Shown in pieces: positions 60,081 through 64,000 of a stretch of 64,000 nucleotides of DNA. Location of the stretch: positions 1-64,000 of the forward strand of contig JBFWRK010000022.1 in the NCBI GenBank assembly GCA_050248955.1. Direction: 5' to 3'. Both the position numbers and the translations under genes were made by a program. Under the pieces are notes generated by a model. That model did no database searches and was not told where the DNA came from. It worked only from the letters and a program-made list of their open reading frames with translations. This stretch comes from JBFWRK01 sp050248955 (GTDB lineage Bacteria; Actinomycetota; Acidimicrobiia; Acidimicrobiales; Ilumatobacteraceae). The stretch's first letter is position 1. The number at the start of each line of letters is the position of its first letter.

Positions 60081-61138
60081 TGCACGAACCTCACTCCCTC
60101 GGCCACGGCGCAGGGTCGAACGTCGAGGCATGTCCCAAGTCGATGCACCACGGTCCGTGCGGTGGTGTCCATCAGGACGGGGGCTGCGAGGTCGACGACC
60201 GCACCTGTCCGTTCCTGCGGGAGGCGCGGATGATGCCGACACCGCGCCGGCCGTCGGTCCCGCTCGAGCTCGCTCCACCGGTGGTGCTCGTCGACGTGCG
60301 TGTGCCGCTCGCATGGACGGGGGACACGTCCGAGTTCTGGTCCAGGACCGCGGCGTCGCTGTCGGGCTGCTGGGTGCTCATCGGCGAGCACGTCGACAAC
60401 CGGTCCCACACGGACGATGCCGGCGTGGCGGACCCCAGCGCCGTCGTCGAGACGTTCGCCGAGGCAGGCGTGCCGGCGATCGTGACCGTCACAGGTCGCG
60501 ACCGCGACCTCGCGGAAGCCCGGTCCGAGATCCGGCGGCTCCGAGATGCGGGTGCGACCGCCATCCACTGCGTCACGGGCGACCACCCCGCGGCCGTCGG
60601 CCTCGATCGGCCGGCGAAGTTCGGGGCGGAGTCGATGACGCTCTCATCTGTCGTCGCCGAGGAGGCGATGCCGGCAACCGTCGCCGAGTCGCCGGCGAGC
60701 CCGGGCCACCGCGTCGAGCGACTCGTCGCGAAGGCGGCCGCAGGCGCGTCTGCGTGCATCCTCAACCACAGCGGCGCGGCGGAGACGCTGATCGCGTTCG
60801 GCGACGAGTGTCTTGCCGCCGGGCTGACGTTGCCGTTGATCGCGCCGCTGCCGATGGTCGGCGACGCCCGAGCCGCCGCGGCCCTTGCCGCACTGCCCGG
60901 GCTACGGCTGCCTGCCGGCATGCTGGCGTCGATCGGAGCAGCAACGGACCCGTTCGCCGAAGGGTTGGCCTGGGCGACGGAGCTCGGCGCGCAACTCGCT
61001 GCCAGCGGCCGCTTCGTCGGCTGCAACCTCTCCGGCGCCGCCGCAGGTACGGACCCGTGGTCACGCTTGGCCGCGACCGTGCAGTTCGCGGACGCCATCC
61101 GCACCACCTGGGAGTCCGCCTCCCCGACACCCCGCTGA
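60080..61138 (+). CDS. MTHFR-like protein with N-terminal MTHFR_C cysteine domain
   Basis: A 352-residue protein. The N-terminus holds a cysteine cluster, VEACPKSMHHGPCGGVHQDG and CEVDDRTCPF, typical of the MTHFR C-terminal/zinc or Fe-S module. A TIM barrel related to methylenetetrahydrofolate reductase follows (IVTVTGRDRDLAEARSEIRR, AIHCVTGDHP). The usual order, with the cysteine module after the barrel, is reversed here, and the catalytic FEFFPP-type start of the barrel is not recognisable. It overlaps the methyltransferase stop (TGATG). Folate-dependent redox activity is inferred. Confidence 0.78.
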   Translation: MHEPHSLGHGAGSNVEACPKSMHHGPCGGVHQDGGCEVDDRTCPFLREARMMPTPRRPSVPLELAPPVVLVDVRVPLAWTGDTSEFWSRTAASLSGCWVLIGEHVDNRSHTDDAGVADPSAVVETFAEAGVPAIVTVTGRDRDLAEARSEIRRLRDAGATAIHCVTGDHPAAVGLDRPAKFGAESMTLSSVVAEEAMPATVAESPASPGHRVERLVAKAAAGASACILNHSGAAETLIAFGDECLAAGLTLPLIAPLPMVGDARAAAALAALPGLRLPAGMLASIGAATDPFAEGLAWATELGAQLAASGRFVGCNLSGAAAGTDPWSRLAATVQFADAIRTTWESASPTPR

Positions 61139-61185
61139 CGCCACACCCGAGGCGGCTGCGGGTCCGGCGCGCGACCCAGTCCCGC

Positions 61186-61302
61186 TCTCCCCAGGTTCTC
61201 TGCTCGCCGACGTCCCCCGACCGGTTCTCCGCTCCCATCCGGACATCCAACGACCTCGCCCGATCAGAGATTGGGGGTGATGACGCGGATGAGCAGAGAA
61301 AC
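61186..61302. repeat. REP-like repeats, related to 16392-16480
   Basis: GGTTCTCTGCTC at 61194-61205 and GGTTCTCCGCTC at 61223-61234 repeat directly, and the opposite orientation GAGCAGAGA appears at 61290-61298. GACGTCCCCCGACC lies between the first two. The same GAGCAGAGA core, inverted partner and GACGTC-type centre make up the element at 16392-16480. The stretch 61139-61459 otherwise contains no gene. Confidence 0.55.
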
Positions 61303-61459
61303 GTCGTGGCTGGGTCTCGTCGTGCGATGACGACGTCGCACCAGCACACTCCGGCACTCCAGCGTCACCAACCGTTACGCGCAACGACCGATCTCATCTC
61401 ACCCCAGGTGCCCGGGTGCCGGTTCCCGGATGGTCAGGCGCCACGGAGGCGAGAACTGG

Positions 61460-62062
61460 TCAGGCTGGGCGGCGGCCGGGCGCGAGCTGATCGGGCGCGA
61501 GCTGGCCGAGCGCTCCGCCCGCCATCGCCACGAGGAGATCGATCATCCGAGCCCGCGGCAACGTGCTGCTGAACGGTGTGGAGTTGATCAACCCGAGTGT
61601 TGCGTGGACAGCCGCACGCGCAGTGCGGGCGTCGAGACCGCTGTACCGAGTGCTGACGGCATCGACCCAGATCGCTGCATAGCGCGCCTGGAGTCGCCGG
61701 ACCCGATACTGGTCCGCGGCCGTGGCATGGATGAGATCGCGGAAGTGCACCGTGATCAGTGATCGGTTGTCGACGGCGAACTGGCTGTGGAACAGGATGA
61801 GGCGCTCGGGGAGGTCCGCCGGCGCCTCGGCTGCGAGCCGCGCGCCGCCGGCGAGGAGCTGTTCGCTGATCCCGATCAGCATCTCGCCGAGCAGTGCGTC
61901 CTTGCCCGCGAAGTGGTGGTAGAGCGCCGGCCCGGAGACACCCGCCGCGTCGCCGAGCTCGTCGACCGTCACGTTCGGGAAGCCACGCGTCGCGAAGAGA
62001 TCGGCGGCGATCGTCAACAGCTCCTCACGCCGCGTGCGTGGGCGGATCTCGGCCGCGCTCAC
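61460..62062 (-). CDS. TetR-family regulator of leucine degradation
   Basis: A 200-residue TetR protein. HTH: RREELLTIAADLFATRGF, TVDELGDAAGVSGPALYHHFAGKD (about 11-55). A helical ligand domain follows. Its GTG start overlaps the HMG-CoA lyase stop (GTGA). It lies in the same locus as a methylcrotonyl-CoA carboxylase subunit and most likely binds the inverted repeat at 63014-63035, like the LiuR/AcuR-type or TetR regulators of branched-chain acid catabolism. Confidence 0.9.
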   Translation of the reverse strand: MSAAEIRPRTRREELLTIAADLFATRGFPNVTVDELGDAAGVSGPALYHHFAGKDALLGEMLIGISEQLLAGGARLAAEAPADLPERLILFHSQFAVDNRSLITVHFRDLIHATAADQYRVRRLQARYAAIWVDAVSTRYSGLDARTARAAVHATLGLINSTPFSSTLPRARMIDLLVAMAGGALGQLAPDQLAPGRRPA

Positions 62063-62970
62063 GAGGTTTCGAAGGCGGGGAGCGGTCCGGCTGCCGAGGT
62101 GCGGCTCGGCACGACGTGACCGACGAGCGAGGGCAGCGAACGGGCGATCGCCAGCACGGCATCGAGGTCGATGCCGGTGTGGACGCCGAGGTCGTCGAGC
62201 ACGAGGACCAAGTCCTCTGTCGCGAGGTTGCCACCGGCGCCAGGTGCGAACGGTGATCCACCGAGGCCACCGGTCGCCGTGTCGAAGCGGGTGATGCCGT
62301 GTTCGAGCGCCCAGAGCGCGTTCGCGAGCGCCGTGCCTCGCGTGTCGTGGAGGTGCAGGCCGAGGTCCGCGCTTGCGGAGTCGGGGAGGGCGTCGAGCAC
62401 GGCGGCGATTCGGCGCGGCGTCGCCGTGCCGGTGGTATCGGCGAGCGTGATCCGGCAGCCGGGCATCGCGCTCAGCGCGCCGTCGACGACGCCGACCACC
62501 GGTTCGGGGTTCCCCACGTCGCCGAAGGGCGAACCGAACGCGCAGGACACTACGACGTCGACCGTCGTTCCTGCGGGTCCGGTGAGGGCGGCGATGTCGC
62601 GCAGGCCGGCGATCGCGTCGATGACGCTGCGTCCCACGTTCTTCTCGCTGTAGCCGGCCGACGCCGAGACCGTGACCGTGATGCTCGCCACGCCGGTGGC
62701 CAGCGCGAGCTCGGCACCGCGGGCGTTCGGGACGAGCACCCACCACGTCGTGACCCCGACCGGCAGTCGGTCGACGACCTCGTCGCCGCCGACCATGGAG
62801 GGCACGGCCTTCGGCGACACGAAGGACGCCGCTTCGACGTGAGCGAGGCCCGCCTCGGCGAGCGCAATCGCGAGCTCTGCCCGGGCGGCTGCGGGGACGG
62901 GCGGTTCGGCCTGCAGTCCGTCGCGAGGCGTCACGTCGCGGATCGTCACCGTCGCTCCGCGGTCCGTCAT
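62059..62970 (-). CDS. Hydroxymethylglutaryl-CoA lyase family protein
   Basis: A 303-residue TIM-barrel lyase. It opens VTIRDVTPRDGLQAEPPVP. The metal-binding segment is DLGLHLHDTRGTALANALWALE. The normal catalytic signature GCPYAPGASGN appears as GSPFAPGAGGN, so the cysteine that is essential in characterised HMG-CoA lyases is a serine (codon TCA). It therefore may have another activity (for example a related 3-hydroxyacyl-CoA lyase) or reduced HMG-CoA cleavage. It is divergent from the MCC beta gene and coupled to the TetR regulator. Confidence 0.87.
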   Translation of the reverse strand: MTDRGATVTIRDVTPRDGLQAEPPVPAAARAELAIALAEAGLAHVEAASFVSPKAVPSMVGGDEVVDRLPVGVTTWWVLVPNARGAELALATGVASITVTVSASAGYSEKNVGRSVIDAIAGLRDIAALTGPAGTTVDVVVSCAFGSPFGDVGNPEPVVGVVDGALSAMPGCRITLADTTGTATPRRIAAVLDALPDSASADLGLHLHDTRGTALANALWALEHGITRFDTATGGLGGSPFAPGAGGNLATEDLVLVLDDLGVHTGIDLDAVLAIARSLPSLVGHVVPSRTSAAGPLPAFETS

Positions 62971-63013
62971 CGCGCTCCTCCATCTGTGGGTTCGGCTGTC
63001 GCCGTTCGACCGT

Positions 63014-63035
63014 CACCTTAGTCTGCGTTAAGGTG
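63014..63035. promoter_or_regulatory. TetR operator between HMGL/TetR operon and MCC beta
   Basis: CACCTTA and TAAGGTG are perfect seven-base arms around GTCTGCGT, eight bases before the carboxylase start and 43 from the lyase start. The size and centre fit a TetR dimer site controlling both directions. Confidence 0.75.
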
Positions 63036-63042
63036 GCGGGAG

Positions 63043-64000
63043 ATGCCTGAGCAGACCGATGTGAGATGGCCGGTGCTGAGGACGACCGGTGACCCGGCAT
63101 CCGCCGCGTTCCGTGCCAATGCCGAGGTCATGGACGGGCTCGTCGCCGAACTGCGCACCGCGAGAGCGACTGCCGCGCTCGGCGGCCCGGCATCGTCGCG
63201 CGAGCGTCACGTGTCGCGCGGCAAGCTGCTGCCGCGCGACCGCGTCGAGATGCTGCTCGACCCCGGATCACCGTTCCTCGAGCTGTCGCCGCTGGCTGCG
63301 CACGGGATGTACGGCGGCGATGCACCCGCGGCGGGGATCGTGACCGGTATCGGTCGGGTGTCGGGGCGGTTGTGCGTGATCGTCGCCAACGACGCCACCG
63401 TGAAGGGCGGTACCTACTACCCGGTCACGGTGAAGAAGCACCTGCGCGCCCAAGAGGTGGCACAGCAGAACCGGCTGCCGTGCATCTACCTCGTCGACTC
63501 CGGCGGTGCGTTCCTCCCCGCCCAGGATGAGGTCTTCCCCGACCGCGAGCACTTCGGCCGGATCTTCTACAACCAGGCCCGGATGTCGTCGATGCGCATC
63601 CCGCAGATCGCCGCCGTGCTCGGCTCGTGCACTGCCGGCGGGGCGTACGTGCCGGCGATGAGCGACGAAGCGGTGATCGTGCGCGACCAGGGGACGATCT
63701 TCCTCGGTGGGCCGCCGCTCGTGAAGGCCGCGACTGGTGAGGTGGTATCGGCAGAGGACCTCGGGGGCGGATACGTCCACGCCCACATCTCGGGTGTGGT
63801 CGACCACCTGGCCGACGACGATGCTCACGCGCTGCGGATCGTGCGTGACATCGTCGCCACGCTGCCGCACCCGCCGGGCGCGCCGTGGGACGTGGTCGAG
63901 CCGGTCGATCCGATCGTCGACCCGAACGGGCTCGGCGGGATCGTGCCGGCCGACGCTCGCTCACCGTACGACGTTCGTGAGGTGATCGCCCGGATCGTCG
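63043..64000 (+). CDS. Methylcrotonyl-CoA carboxylase carboxyltransferase (beta) subunit, cut by window edge
   Basis: At least 319 residues of an acyl-CoA carboxylase beta subunit; the typical length is about 530. Landmarks are GKLLPRDRVEMLLDPGSPFLELSP, NDATVKGGTYYPVTVKKHLRAQE in pieces, YLVDSGGAFLPAQDEVFPDREHFGRIFYNQA, and LGSCTAGGAYVPAMSDEAVI, all typical of MCC rather than propionyl-CoA carboxylase. It carboxylates 3-methylcrotonyl-CoA in leucine breakdown. The next genes would be expected to include the biotin-carrying alpha subunit and isovaleryl-CoA dehydrogenase. Confidence 0.93.
   Translation, partial: MPEQTDVRWPVLRTTGDPASAAFRANAEVMDGLVAELRTARATAALGGPASSRERHVSRGKLLPRDRVEMLLDPGSPFLELSPLAAHGMYGGDAPAAGIVTGIGRVSGRLCVIVANDATVKGGTYYPVTVKKHLRAQEVAQQNRLPCIYLVDSGGAFLPAQDEVFPDREHFGRIFYNQARMSSMRIPQIAAVLGSCTAGGAYVPAMSDEAVIVRDQGTIFLGGPPLVKAATGEVVSAEDLGGGYVHAHISGVVDHLADDDAHALRIVRDIVATLPHPPGAPWDVVEPVDPIVDPNGLGGIVPADARSPYDVREVIARIV

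Overview
The window is high-GC, densely coded DNA from an actinobacterium. The lineage markers are a WhiB1-type regulator beside a PdtaS-type histidine kinase, the actinobacterial families DUF3107, DUF3090 and SCO1664, two GlnR-type operators, and F420-linked enzymes. A non-mycobacterial lineage with many acyl-CoA, P450 and sulfatase genes, such as class Acidimicrobiia, fits best, but that is an inference without any 16S or marker-gene search.

Region 1 (about 1-8.3 kb) looks like accessory DNA. It has the 3' end of an ISL3-type transposase with its terminal repeat, a two-component system whose response regulator carries a one-base frameshift, a secreted beta-helix protein, a SixA-type phosphatase, a DUF433/DUF5615 toxin-antitoxin pair, a VapBC pair, and a dihydrofolate-reductase-like gene cut in two around a hairpin-rich insert. 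Gaps of 300-500 bp hold degenerate repeats and no convincing genes.

Region 2 (8.3-21.9 kb) is catabolic and transport DNA: a DLH-family hydrolase, a DrrAB-type ABC exporter with a divergent WYL regulator, a P450, a large sulfatase, an LLM oxidoreductase, a translationally coupled unknown gene and acyl-CoA ligase, an alpha/beta hydrolase and a DUF2520 protein. Region 3 (21.9-32.2 kb) is conserved housekeeping: a SufR-like regulator divergent from Mrp, a 47-bp tandem repeat, DUF3107, paired ArsA-type ATPases (BagAB-like), PdtaS, WhiB, GDPD, a diacylglycerol kinase and EtfBA. Region 4 (32.2-41.4 kb) holds a netrin-like secreted protein, the SCO1664-DUF3090-phosphatase triad, a type 5 uracil-DNA glycosylase, two small related lipoproteins, a ferredoxin-P450 pair, an FrhB-like protein and an orphan molybdenum hydroxylase large subunit.

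Region 5 (41.4-46 kb) is the most unusual. A glnK-amt nitrogen cluster carries two near-perfect GlnR boxes. Where a glnD gene would normally sit there is instead a CPA2 cation/proton antiporter whose C-terminal half resembles the GlnD HD region with its metal-binding residues lost. It is preceded by a small winged-helix gene. This suggests a nitrogen-status-responsive ion antiporter.

Region 6 (46-64 kb) has acyl-CoA dehydrogenase and enoyl-CoA hydratase genes, an Ada-AlkA/Ogt alkylation-repair operon, and a TetR-controlled group with an alpha/beta hydrolase coupled to a NicX-like dioxygenase (possible dihydroxypyridine ring cleavage). Next come PepF, an amidase, a hemerythrin protein with a histone-like tail, a methyltransferase coupled to an unusual MTHFR-like protein, and a TetR/HMG-CoA-lyase/MCC-beta leucine-degradation locus with a clear operator, cut by the right edge. 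No rRNA, tRNA or CRISPR array was recognised.
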